Shown piece after piece: positions 1 to 6,026 of a stretch of 8,898 nucleotides of DNA. The translations under genes and the position numbers were made by a program. The stretch's first letter is position 1; every line of letters starts with the position of its first letter. The stretch is from Streptococcus oralis (GTDB lineage Bacteria; Bacillota; Bacilli; Lactobacillales; Streptococcaceae), in contig CAJPKC010000032.1 in NCBI GenBank assembly GCA_905370255.1, forward strand, positions 1-8,898. Reading direction: 5' to 3'. The notes under the pieces were generated by a model, which was not told the origin of the DNA, did not search any database, and saw nothing but the letters and a program-made list of their open reading frames with translations.

Positions 1-1094
<1,094 letters not shown>

Positions 1095-1114
1095 ATAGCG
1101 AAAAGTAGCGTATT

Positions 1115-1158
1115 TACGGGCTTTTTTGAGATTTAGCAATAGCTCATGAAAGTCCGTA
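1115..1158 (+). terminator. Hairpin after rlmD, possible terminator
   Basis: An imperfect 16-base inverted repeat starts 20 bases after the rlmD stop: left arm 1115-1130 (tacgggcttttttgag), right arm 1143-1158 (ctcatgaaagtccgta), 12-base loop, two mismatches and one G-U pair. There is no long T tract after the right arm, so it is not a textbook intrinsic terminator. It could also be a structured element end. Confidence 0.4.
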
Positions 1159-1205
1159 TTTCTTATATGAAAACATATCTACTGTAAAATCAGTCAAAGG
1201 GTTTA

Positions 1206-1354
1206 GGCAGTGGATTAGATGTCAAAGGTTGTGGCAATAGGATAGATGTTATCTAGGTTGCAAACTCAATTTGAGTGAGTGATTTAGATGCTGTCTAATC
1301 CGGCAACTCAACTGTTGACACTATGGAAGGCAGTGGATTAGATACTATGGAAGG
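1206..1354. repeat. Cluster of short direct and inverted repeats upstream of the pentapeptide gene
   Basis: The 275-base gap between rlmD and the pentapeptide gene holds no convincing gene. It has ggcagtggattagat twice (1206-1220, 1329-1343), actatggaagg twice (1320-1330, 1344-1354), an inverted copy of ggattaga at 1294-1301 (tctaatcc), and the palindrome actcaatttgagt at 1264-1276. A TTGACA at 1315-1320 followed 18 bases later by TAGATA could be a promoter for the next gene, but the start point would then fall almost on the ribosome binding site, so I hold this weakly. The block gttgacactatggaa resembles 4869-4883 in front of the MerR remnant. Confidence 0.5.
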
Positions 1355-1369
1355 AGAAAAGGGTTATCC

Positions 1370-2083
1370 ATGGGTAGAGCAAAGAAAAAAAGAGACGCCA
1401 AAAGAAGAAAGAATATGCATACCAGAAATTCTATACGAATTAAGATGGGAAAACCTATCTTCTTTACTCTGACGCATTGTAGCAAAAAATTGAAGGGTAT
1501 TTCTAACAGATTTAATTATAAAGCAAACATGCATAATCTTTGTTTTGTGGATGCGAGCTTTTATAATGTAAAATATCAAGCTTCAATTATGACTGACTGT
1601 AATTATAGAAACGCTAATGTTATAGGAGTTGATTTCTTTAATTGCAACATGAGAGGGACTTCATTTAAAAACGCAAAGTTAAAGAATGTAGTGTTTTATA
1701 ACTGTAATTTAAAGGGTACTGATTTCTCAGGAGCTACATTTGATGATGTTGCATTTATTTGTACTAATACGAATGAAGCTAAGAATATATACTCAAATAC
1801 TCCCGGAATTATGGTATTACGTACATATAAAGCTTTGAATTTAAGTGAAAAAGTAAAAATACAGCTATTAAATTTGGGACATAATCAATCTGTGTTTAAT
1901 GCCAGAGTGCTTCATGTTAATCAGAATAAGTTAAACCATTGGACACTTGGCTTAATTCATCAGAAATATGGGGATGATGGAATAGAAATGCTTTCCGATA
2001 TTCTGTGCAAAAAAGAAGAATGGAATAATATGTATACGGTCTTTTCGTATATGCTGCTAATTGAAAAATGGGGTAAAAAATGA
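1370..2083 (+). CDS. Pentapeptide-repeat protein with unidentified C-terminal domain
   Basis: A 237-residue protein. Residues 1-28 are strongly basic (many K/R). From Ala52 to about 131 there are 16 unbroken five-residue repeats with the central position always hydrophobic (M54, F59, F64, Y69, M74, Y79, V84, F89, M94, F99, L104, F109, L114, F119, F124, F129), enough for four turns of the right-handed quadrilateral beta-helix known for this family. Residues about 145-237 are predicted helical, end in an aromatic stretch (YTVFSYMLLIEKW) and match nothing I recognise. Pentapeptide proteins include DNA-mimic gyrase protectors (Qnr, MfpA), but many have unknown roles, so I assign none. The ATG at 1370 follows aaggag at 1351-1356 with a long 13-base gap; Met16 is an alternative start. 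The composition is much more AT-rich than rlmD, fitting transfer with the surrounding element. Confidence 0.85.
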   Translation: MGRAKKKRDAKRRKNMHTRNSIRIKMGKPIFFTLTHCSKKLKGISNRFNYKANMHNLCFVDASFYNVKYQASIMTDCNYRNANVIGVDFFNCNMRGTSFKNAKLKNVVFYNCNLKGTDFSGATFDDVAFICTNTNEAKNIYSNTPGIMVLRTYKALNLSEKVKIQLLNLGHNQSVFNARVLHVNQNKLNHWTLGLIHQKYGDDGIEMLSDILCKKEEWNNMYTVFSYMLLIEKWGKK

Positions 2084-2089
2084 TATAAT
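2061..2089 (+). promoter_or_regulatory. Strong sigma-A promoter for the small membrane peptide transcript
   Basis: TTGAAA at 2061-2066, a 17-base spacer, and TATAAT at 2084-2089 preceded by TG at 2081-2082 (extended -10). The predicted start is near 2096. It lies in the last codons of the pentapeptide gene and just past its stop, so it drives the short gene at 2182 independently. Confidence 0.75.
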
Positions 2090-2123
2090 ATTTAAGTCCT
2101 GCTCCGGAACCAGTGATGGTGCA

Positions 2124-2160
2124 TGCTAACATGTATAAATGAGGACACATAACATTAGCA
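2124..2160 (+). promoter_or_regulatory. Structured leader hairpin before the small peptide gene
   Basis: Arm 2124-2134 (tgctaacatgt) pairs with 2152-2160 (acattagca) with one bulged C at 2130. A further outer helix is possible between gtcct at 2095-2099 and aggac at 2142-2146, which is exclusive with the first. The hairpin ends 8 bases before the gaggaggg ribosome binding site at 2168-2175, so it could affect translation. No known riboswitch consensus is recognised. Confidence 0.4.
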
Positions 2161-2181
2161 AGTATTCGAGGAGGGATGTCT

Positions 2182-2289
2182 ATGATTAGTAATATCTTAA
2201 CTGTTTTATCTTTTTTAGTATTATTGTTGAGCGCTGTAATTGATTGTAACTTCCTATCCCGATTACTCGGGGTTTCGAGCAATATTTAA
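2182..2289 (+). CDS. 35-residue hydrophobic membrane peptide, function unknown
   Basis: ATG at 2182 sits 6 bases after a near-perfect ribosome binding site, gaggaggg (2168-2175); the ATG at 2176 in the same frame is too close to that site. The peptide starts MISNILTVLSFLVLLLSAVI, which is one membrane-spanning helix from about residue 4 to 20, then a short tail (DCNFLSRLLGVSSNI) with one Asp and one Arg. It has its own promoter (2061-2089), a leader of about 85 bases and a strong terminator (2300-2330), giving a transcript of about 235 bases. The form resembles type I toxins or small regulatory membrane peptides, but I see no clear antisense promoter and no match to the Fst, TxpA or Ldr families. 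Translation is well supported by the signals; function is open. Confidence 0.6.
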   Translation: MISNILTVLSFLVLLLSAVIDCNFLSRLLGVSSNI

Positions 2290-2299
2290 GTAATAATTT

Positions 2300-2330
2300 C
2301 CCTCTCAACCATTATGGCTGGGAGGGTTTT
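2300..2330 (+). terminator. Intrinsic terminator after small peptide gene
   Basis: Stem 2300-2310 (ccctctcaacc) pairs with 2316-2326 (ggctgggaggg), with one G-U and one mismatch, loop attat, then TTTTGTGTT. A typical rho-independent terminator 10 bases after the peptide stop. Confidence 0.85.
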
Positions 2331-2371
2331 GTGTTATATGAGCTTGTTAATATAAAATTAACAATTTATTG

Positions 2372-2411
2372 CTACACGTTTGTAGTAATACTACATTTGT
2401 TGTGATATAAT
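2372..2411 (+). promoter_or_regulatory. Extended -10 promoter with palindromic operator for the six-gene cluster
   Basis: TGATATAAT at 2403-2411 is an extended -10 with no good -35. Immediately upstream is a perfect 15-base palindrome, tgtagtaatactaca (2381-2395), flanked by further ctaca half-sites at 2372-2376 and 2416-2420. The tactacatttgttgt segment (2389-2403) resembles BlaI/MecI-type operators (TACA, two bases, TGTA). A repressor bound here would cover the -35 position. No BlaI-family gene is in the window; the HTH protein at 2434 is the nearest candidate for autoregulation (inference). Confidence 0.6.
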
Positions 2412-2433
2412 AATGCTACAAGGAGGAATTGCT

Positions 2434-2913
2434 ATGGATACTTATAGCGTAAAAGAAATAGCTGATATGCTAAATACAAATCCAGAAACCGTCAGAAGAT
2501 GGATTCGTTCAGGTAAGCTTGAAGCAATTCAAGAATCAAGAAAAGGCGGAAATGTAGTAACAAAATCTATGCTTGATGCTTTTCTGAAGGCCTCTCCTAA
2601 GTACGCAGGAATTGCAGGTGGGCTTTTAGCTTCACCGGTTGGATTAACTACAGCAACCGCTGCGATTGTAGGTGGACTTCTTGCTCAACAGCTTATTAAG
2701 AATGATGAAATCAAAAATACTCATGTAAATACATCAGAAATACGTAAGCTATTGTTAGCCAATATACAATCTTCTAAAGAAAACATTATTCGAAAGAAGA
2801 AAAGTATAAAGCATCTTCAAGAGGAAATTGAAGAAGAGCAGCAACGTATCGATGAAGCTGAAAAGCTCATAAAAGAACTTGATGAAAAGGTTCGAGGTCA
2901 AGAGGAGGAATAG
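2434..2913 (+). CDS. HTH protein with hydrophobic Gly-rich segment and coiled-coil tail
   Basis: A 159-residue protein. Residues 3-52 form a MerR/excisionase-type helix-turn-helix (YSVKEIADMLNTNPETVRRWIRSGKL followed by a wing with RKGG). Residues 57-88 are a long Gly/Ala/Leu stretch (GIAGGLLASPVGLTTA and on) able to span or insert in a membrane. Residues about 98-155 are charged and heptad-like (repeated Lys/Glu with spaced Ile/Leu), a coiled coil likely to dimerise. The start chosen is the ATG at 2434, 7 bases after aaggagg (2420-2426); an in-frame ATG at 2413 lies upstream of that site and within five bases of the -10. First gene of the cluster, 1 base from the next. The order HTH, membrane segment, coiled coil suggests a membrane-tethered DNA-binding protein (inference). 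No exact family name is recognised. Confidence 0.85.
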   Translation: MDTYSVKEIADMLNTNPETVRRWIRSGKLEAIQESRKGGNVVTKSMLDAFLKASPKYAGIAGGLLASPVGLTTATAAIVGGLLAQQLIKNDEIKNTHVNTSEIRKLLLANIQSSKENIIRKKKSIKHLQEEIEEEQQRIDEAEKLIKELDEKVRGQEEE

Positions 2914-2914
2914 T

Positions 2915-3220
2915 ATGGCACAGAAATGGGATTATGCAGAATTATCAAAGGCAGCCAAGGCCGCTGGAGGCCCTGAAAAGTATGTTGAGTTGCTTGAGAA
3001 GGCAAGTAAAGATGCAGGCAAAATGGAGATGGCACCTTGGATTGGTGTTGCAGCAATCGGAGCATCGTTATTGACTGCAGCAACTATCAAAGTAGTTGAT
3101 TATTTCAAATCTAAAAAGAAAAACAATGCTGATGAGATAGAAATGGCCAAGGAAGAAATCGTAAAGGGTATTAAAGAGTACGATGCTACTACACATCCAG
3201 AGGAAGCAGAGAGTAACTAA
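2915..3220 (+). CDS. Single-span small membrane protein (101 residues), unknown
   Basis: Starts at ATG 2915, 6 bases after aggagg (2903-2908) and 1 base after the previous stop, so translation is probably coupled; a longer in-frame version from 2879 would overlap the upstream gene and skip that site. Residues 1-36 are a charged helical region (AELSKAAKAAGGPEKYVELL), residues 40-61 are hydrophobic (APWIGVAAIGASLLTAATIKVV), followed by a lysine patch (KSKKK, 65-69) and an acidic tail ending PEEAESN. The positive patch after the span predicts a cytoplasmic C-terminus by the positive-inside rule. It shares the Gly/Ala-rich membrane style of its upstream neighbour, hinting that the two may pack together (inference). 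No known family recognised. Confidence 0.8.
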   Translation: MAQKWDYAELSKAAKAAGGPEKYVELLEKASKDAGKMEMAPWIGVAAIGASLLTAATIKVVDYFKSKKKNNADEIEMAKEEIVKGIKEYDATTHPEEAESN

Positions 3221-3287
3221 AATGTGTGTGTTCGAAAAAACATCATAATTAAGCAGCGGATAATCAGTGATGAAGGAGAGAAAATAA

Positions 3288-3497
3288 ATGCTTGTATTGG
3301 GAATTAACAAAATTTTAAATTGGTGTCACATTACTTCTGGCGGACGAAATTACACATGTCCTACCAAACTGATTGATGGGAAATTATTTTTTCACTTCAA
3401 GAAAGAATGGTATAGTGTGGCTGAATTTGTTTCCGACCACGCAGAGGAGCTTGTTTCAGAAGGTAGCAAGGTTTTCTCTCGCCTTTTCAAAAAGTAA
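3288..3497 (+). CDS. Small orphan protein (69 residues)
   Basis: ATG at 3288 follows aaggag (3273-3278) by 9 bases. The protein has two cysteines (C13, C24) and an aromatic central stretch (DGKLFFHFKKEWYSVAEF) that could form a small beta sheet, then an amphipathic helix ending in basic residues (SRLFKK). No family is recognised. It follows a 67-base gap after the previous gene and is followed after 15 bases by the zinc-ribbon gene with a strong ribosome binding site, so I place it in the same transcription unit. No terminator-like hairpin was seen in the gap. Confidence 0.65.
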   Translation: MLVLGINKILNWCHITSGGRNYTCPTKLIDGKLFFHFKKEWYSVAEFVSDHAEELVSEGSKVFSRLFKK

Positions 3498-3512
3498 AAG
3501 GAGGTAACAGCT

Positions 3513-3704
3513 ATGCGATGTGCAAATTGTGGAAATGAAGATGAGAATACTTTATGGGATGAGGGTGATACAATTTATTGTTCTCGATGTGCGCATAGAA
3601 CAAGAACATCCGATGGCGAAGAAGACTTAGTTGAATGTCCTCATTGTCACGAGATGAGAGATAGCAAGGCTTATTATTGCAGACATTGCAATATGCCGTT
3701 TTAA
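3513..3704 (+). CDS. Double zinc-ribbon protein (63 residues)
   Basis: Four CxxC pairs: C3/C6, C23/C26, C42/C45 and C56/C59. The first two and last two each make a four-cysteine zinc ribbon, separated by an acidic linker (SDGEEDLVE). This leaves almost no room for anything else, so the protein is probably an adaptor or nucleic-acid/protein-binding module rather than an enzyme. The ATG at 3513 is preceded by aaaaggaggt (3497-3506), a near-perfect ribosome binding site. It sits 15 bases after the 69-residue gene and 15 bases before the next small gene. Confidence 0.8.
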   Translation: MRCANCGNEDENTLWDEGDTIYCSRCAHRTRTSDGEEDLVECPHCHEMRDSKAYYCRHCNMPF

Positions 3705-3719
3705 TTAAGGAGGATAAAA

Positions 3720-3851
3720 ATGACAAGAGAAGAGCTTAAGGAACAGATTGATGAGCTTATGCAACAGTATGCCAATGAAGAAATTGATGGTGATACATAT
3801 GCGCAAAAGATGATGGAATTAGTAACATCTGCTCAAAACGATAATGACTAA
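3720..3851 (+). CDS. SHOCT-like small helical protein (43 residues)
   Basis: ATG at 3720 is 6 bases after aaggagg (3707-3713). The 43 residues (MTREELKEQIDELMQQYANE, then EIDGDTYAQKMMELV and a short polar tail) read as two helices joined by a turn, with the pattern of SHOCT-type short C-terminal domains (a leucine/methionine helix, a short acidic turn, then a Y/F-x-x-K-x-x-x-L helix). SHOCT domains are known as short oligomerisation modules, often with membrane or zinc-ribbon partners, which matches this gene set. The assignment is by pattern only. Confidence 0.65.
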   Translation: MTREELKEQIDELMQQYANEEIDGDTYAQKMMELVTSAQNDND

Positions 3852-3889
3852 GTTTTGATGTCGAAATTAATATGAAGGGAGGCGGAATT

Positions 3890-4024
3890 ATGCAGCAGTG
3901 TCCATTTTGTGATAAAGTATATGATGAATCTGAATATAGTCATTGTCCATATTGTTCAGGCGAATTAGAGGATGGCGATGATGAAGTTCGTCCATGCGCT
4001 GAATGCGGTGGTTGCTTACATTAG
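3890..4024 (+). CDS. Zinc-ribbon protein cut by an in-frame amber codon
   Basis: ATG at 3890 follows gggaggcgg (3878-3886). The 44-residue product has C4/C7, C19/C22 (one full ribbon) and C36/C39 plus C42, then stops at TAG 4022-4024. In the same frame beyond the stop the code reads DGEAWECSNCDYT and ends at TAG 4064-4066; the two cysteines there (C54/C57 if the amber is read through) would complete a second ribbon with C36/C39. The ancestral gene was therefore probably 3890-4066, 58 residues, like its two-ribbon neighbour at 3513. Either a nonsense mutation has shortened it or the amber is sometimes suppressed; the first is simpler. Confidence 0.65.
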   Translation: MQQCPFCDKVYDESEYSHCPYCSGELEDGDDEVRPCAECGGCLH

Positions 4025-4087
4025 GATGGAGAAGCTTGGGAATGTTCAAACTGTGACTACACATAGGGAGCCTTTTTGCAGTTATGC

Positions 4088-4440
4088 TTATCTGTCAATA
4101 TCGACCGATACACCGGATTTTAATTCTACGGTGCAGTGGTCAGGCCAGACTGTGATTTGTTTGAGCCAGCGCTTTACAAGGGCTTCGTCAAATTCCGTAA
4201 GGTCAGCAGTCTGTGCCTTGATGAAATCCTGTAAGTCGGTGATGTGACTTATCTGCTCATCGCTCTGAACAGTGTCCATCGTTGCTTGCTGGCGCTGTTC
4301 TCTAATTTCAAAAATCTGCTCGGCAATTTCATCGTAGACTTCTTTGGAATTAGTCTTTTTTACAAGCTCTTGCTGAAGTTCCATGAGCTTTTCGTCGATA
4401 CTATCAACAGAGCTTTCTGCAGAAACTTGATATGTTTCCA
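4088..4440 (-). pseudogene. C-terminal remnant of a large serine recombinase
   Basis: On the minus strand the frame ends at 4088 and reads SIDEKLMELQQELVKK, then a coiled region (EQIFEIREQRQQ), ITDLQDFIKAQ, EFDEALVKRWLKQITVW and VELKSGVSVDI at the end. This is the characteristic C-terminal region of the large serine recombinases found in Tn1549-like and other Firmicute integrative elements, normally about 500-550 residues with an N-terminal catalytic Ser domain. Only about 120 residues remain; the frame stays open to 4507, but residues upstream of about 4440 no longer look like recombinase. It converges on the zinc-ribbon gene and was probably the integrase of one of the inserted elements. 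Not functional. Confidence 0.8.
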
Positions 4441-4545
4441 CTAACGATAAGGGTTTAGTTAGCGGATTGGATAAGGGCAGATTATGCCAATAGATATGTT
4501 TCCGCAAACAAGCGATATTTGGCTCAAATTACACAGATATGTTCC
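4429..4545. repeat. Repeated gatatgtttcc motif
   Basis: Copies at 4429-4440, 4490-4503 (atagatatgtttcc) and 4536-4545 (one T shorter); a further copy at 6066-6079 matches 4490-4503 exactly over 14 bases. Two of them stand 39 and 52 bases before the methyltransferase-tail stubs, so they may be worn parts of the same attachment-site region. Confidence 0.45.
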
Positions 4546-4574
4546 AATATGACGACATCGATCAGCAGGTATCG

Positions 4575-4619
4575 TGCTATACGGAATGCGTAACACTGCT
4601 TGTACGAGCTACGAAGTAG
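4575..4619 (+). pseudogene. rlmD-like C-terminal stub (old attachment-site scar)
   Basis: Reads CYTECVTLLVRATK then TAG, matching the conserved TrmA/RlmD tail (HVExVxLL). It shares the exact 17 bases cactgcttgtacgagct (4594-4610) with the stub at 6140-6156. In the same frame gatatgttcc (4536-4545) may be a worn DMFP codon run, equivalent to DLFP in the intact gene. Best read as the far attachment junction of an element that inserted into the methyltransferase 3' end. Confidence 0.6.
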
Positions 4620-4866
4620 CGAAGTAAAAGCAGATGTACGTCCGAGGCAAGGCATACCCAAGAAAACAACCGAAGCGAAGTTTGATTGGTTGCGTGCTAC
4701 TGCAAATTGAAGTCCTAACATTACTCATAAGGATTATAGCCACCAAGTAAATAAAGTATATAAAATAAAGGCTTATTCTAATGCTATCTTTAAACTGTAT
4801 CGGTAGTTTGGAGTAAGTCTTGTTTTTAGGATAAATGAGATTGACTGGAAACATAGCCATAGACAA
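4620..4866. other. Gene-free stretch between attachment scar and MerR remnant
   Basis: I see no supportable gene here on either strand. The open minus-strand frames lack ribosome binding sites and recognisable domains. gaagtcctaac at 4712-4722 resembles gaaagtcctaaa after the second stub (6180-6191), which hints that both junctions carry related flanks. Confidence 0.4.
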
Positions 4867-4869
4867 GAG

Positions 4870-5008
4870 TTGACACTAGGGAATGGATAACAAGAAAAAA
4901 CTGGTTTGACTAGAAAAGCAATCAAGTATTATGAAGCAAAAGTTTGATAAAGATTATTATCAAAAATTACTTACAGCGAATGACAAGTATTTAGAGCTTA
5001 ATGACTAA
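4870..5008 (+). pseudogene. MerR-family regulator, frameshifted and internally deleted
   Basis: TTGACA at 4870 is close to an ATG at 4883. After an A-run the frame changes and reads KTGLTRKAIKYYEAK (4897-4941), the recognisable N-terminal helix-turn-helix of MerR proteins. A stop follows, then a third frame from 4949 reads KDYYQKLLTANDKYLELND to a stop at 5006-5008. MerR proteins are usually 110-270 residues; only about 45 codons remain, so most of the coiled-coil and effector region is gone. It is followed by an intact-looking terminator at 5013-5038. Confidence 0.7.
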
Positions 5009-5012
5009 ACAT

Positions 5013-5038
5013 AAAGGCACCTGAGAAGATGTCTTTTT
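5013..5038 (+). terminator. Intrinsic terminator after MerR remnant
   Basis: Stem aaaggcacct (5013-5022) with agatgtcttt (5027-5036), one G-U and one mismatch, loop gaga, followed by TT. It begins 4 bases after the remnant's stop. Confidence 0.7.
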
Positions 5039-5071
5039 AGAAAGGCAAATGTCACAAAAGCATGATTGTCG

Positions 5072-5115
5072 AATGGGGATTTGAGGGGATTTCAAAAATA
5101 TTAAATGGGGATTTG
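5072..5115 (+). repeat. Short direct repeats before the PLD-like remnant
   Basis: aatggggatttg occurs at 5072-5083 and 5104-5115, with a partial copy gggatttc near 5086-5093. They sit just before the truncated PLD-like frame and may be regulatory half-sites or slippage products. Confidence 0.45.
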
Positions 5116-5124
5116 TGGTAAAAT

Positions 5125-5379
5125 CATTATAGTGAAGTGATTCAAGGAATTAGAGATGCAAAATTTATAATTTGGGCAGCAGTTGCGTGGTTTTCCAATG
5201 AAGCTATTTATCAAGAGTTATTAGCGAAAAAGAAGCACGGATTATATAATTGGACACTAACAGCTAATTATAATGAAGAAACCTTAGCCACTGCACTTGA
5301 TCATGAACTTGTCGTAAAGTTTGCTAAAGAGTTTATGGAATTTATTTTTAAGCAAAGAAAAATTAGATGTTTGAGGTAA
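5125..5379 (+). pseudogene. Phospholipase D-like protein, internally deleted
   Basis: The frame reads HYSEVIQGIRDAKFIIWAAV with WFSNEAIYQELLAKK, which is the N-terminal part of PLD-like (HKD superfamily) proteins, then passes straight to HGLYNWTLTANYNEETL and a helical tail (HELVVKFAKEFMEF), which is the C-terminal half. The central part with the HxK....D catalytic residues is missing; only the distal HG-x-YNWT part of the motif survives. The GTG at 5137 would give 80 residues against roughly 170-200 usual; the frame is open from 5122. Probably inactive, although the deletion is in frame, so a short protein could still be made. It ends 4 bases before the SAP-domain gene, so the two were or are co-transcribed. 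Confidence 0.7.
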
Positions 5380-5383
5380 GTAG

Positions 5384-6001
5384 TTGAGAGAAAATCGACC
5401 GGATTTTAGCAATATAAAATCATTTGAGGAATTTAACAGATACTATTGGTATCGAGAAGAGCTTTCGCAAATTTGTAAGTCTCTTGGATTAGAATACAGA
5501 AGAACAAAACAGGAGCTGAATTATATTATAGAACAATATTTCAAGGGGAATAGAATAGAAAAGTCTGTAAAGAAAGTAAAGAAAAAACAAGCCGAAGCGA
5601 TAACATTAAATACGCCATTGCTTGAATGTGGCTTTTCATTTAATCAAAAATTTCGAGAGTATTTTTCGGTTGCAACAGGTGTTGAACCATTCAAATTTAA
5701 TGCTGACATGGCTACAGCTTGGCGAAAAGTGAAAGCTGGAAATGACTTAAACTTTACAATTCAAGATATGCTGAAAGTATACTATGGCGAGTCAGACTAT
5801 GCTAAGTATGATCACTCAGTTTGTCAATGGAATCAATTCCTAAAGGACTTTTGCTCAGACGAATTTAGCGACTTTTATTCTAATAAGTTAAAAGTTGCTG
5901 CTATTCTATGGAAAGAGGTCAGAGATTCAACAAATGAAAAAATCTATTCAAGGCAACTTCTGGATGAGTATAGATGCAAAATAGAGGAGTGTCAAAAATA
6001 A
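5384..6001 (+). CDS. SAP-domain protein with DUF6434-like C-terminus
   Basis: A 205-residue protein starting at TTG 5384, 7 bases after gagg (5373-5376). Residues 24-55 (YREELSQICKSLGLEYRRTK then ELNYIIEQYFKG) form a SAP domain, a helix-turn-helix-like fold known for DNA binding. A lysine-rich linker (KSVKKVKKKQ, about 60-69) follows, then residues about 95-155 with FKFNADMATAWRKVKAGND, a conserved pattern I associate with DUF6434. These proteins are common in Firmicute accessory regions and are uncharacterised as far as I know. The gene appears intact and follows the PLD-like remnant by 4 bases. A DNA-binding cytoplasmic role is a family-based inference. It is followed by a strong perfect inverted repeat at 6027-6063. 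Confidence 0.75.
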   Translation: MRENRPDFSNIKSFEEFNRYYWYREELSQICKSLGLEYRRTKQELNYIIEQYFKGNRIEKSVKKVKKKQAEAITLNTPLLECGFSFNQKFREYFSVATGVEPFKFNADMATAWRKVKAGNDLNFTIQDMLKVYYGESDYAKYDHSVCQWNQFLKDFCSDEFSDFYSNKLKVAAILWKEVRDSTNEKIYSRQLLDEYRCKIEECQK

Positions 6002-6026
6002 ACAAATCCCAGTTTGTCGAGCTAAT

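Noticed and set aside
1323..1472. A frame starting MEGSGLDTMEGEKGYPW overlapping the pentapeptide gene start
   Set aside because: It lies in the repeat region, has no ribosome binding site, ends early and matches nothing; the pentapeptide frame explains the DNA.
1917..2282. A 121-residue minus-strand frame opposite the small peptide gene
   Set aside because: It crosses the pentapeptide gene end, a promoter and the peptide gene, all well supported on the plus strand, and has no recognisable domain.
2061..2330. A type I toxin-antitoxin pair with antisense RNA
   Set aside because: The peptide and transcript look real, but I could not find a convincing minus-strand promoter with both -35 and -10, so only the peptide is annotated.
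2413..2433. Earlier in-frame ATG for the HTH gene
   Set aside because: It is two bases after the -10 and before the strong ribosome binding site; the ATG at 2434 is correctly spaced.
3972..4247. A 91-residue plus-strand frame across the zinc-ribbon end and the recombinase remnant
   Set aside because: It is out of frame with the zinc-ribbon cysteines and runs antisense to the recombinase tail; no domain or ribosome binding site.
4524..4866. Two overlapping minus-strand frames of 65 and 85 residues
   Set aside because: No ribosome binding sites or recognisable motifs; they cover the attachment scar and gene-free DNA.
5072..5115. Possible CRISPR-like array of ggggattt repeats
   Set aside because: Only two full 12-base copies and one partial, with unequal spacing and no cas genes.
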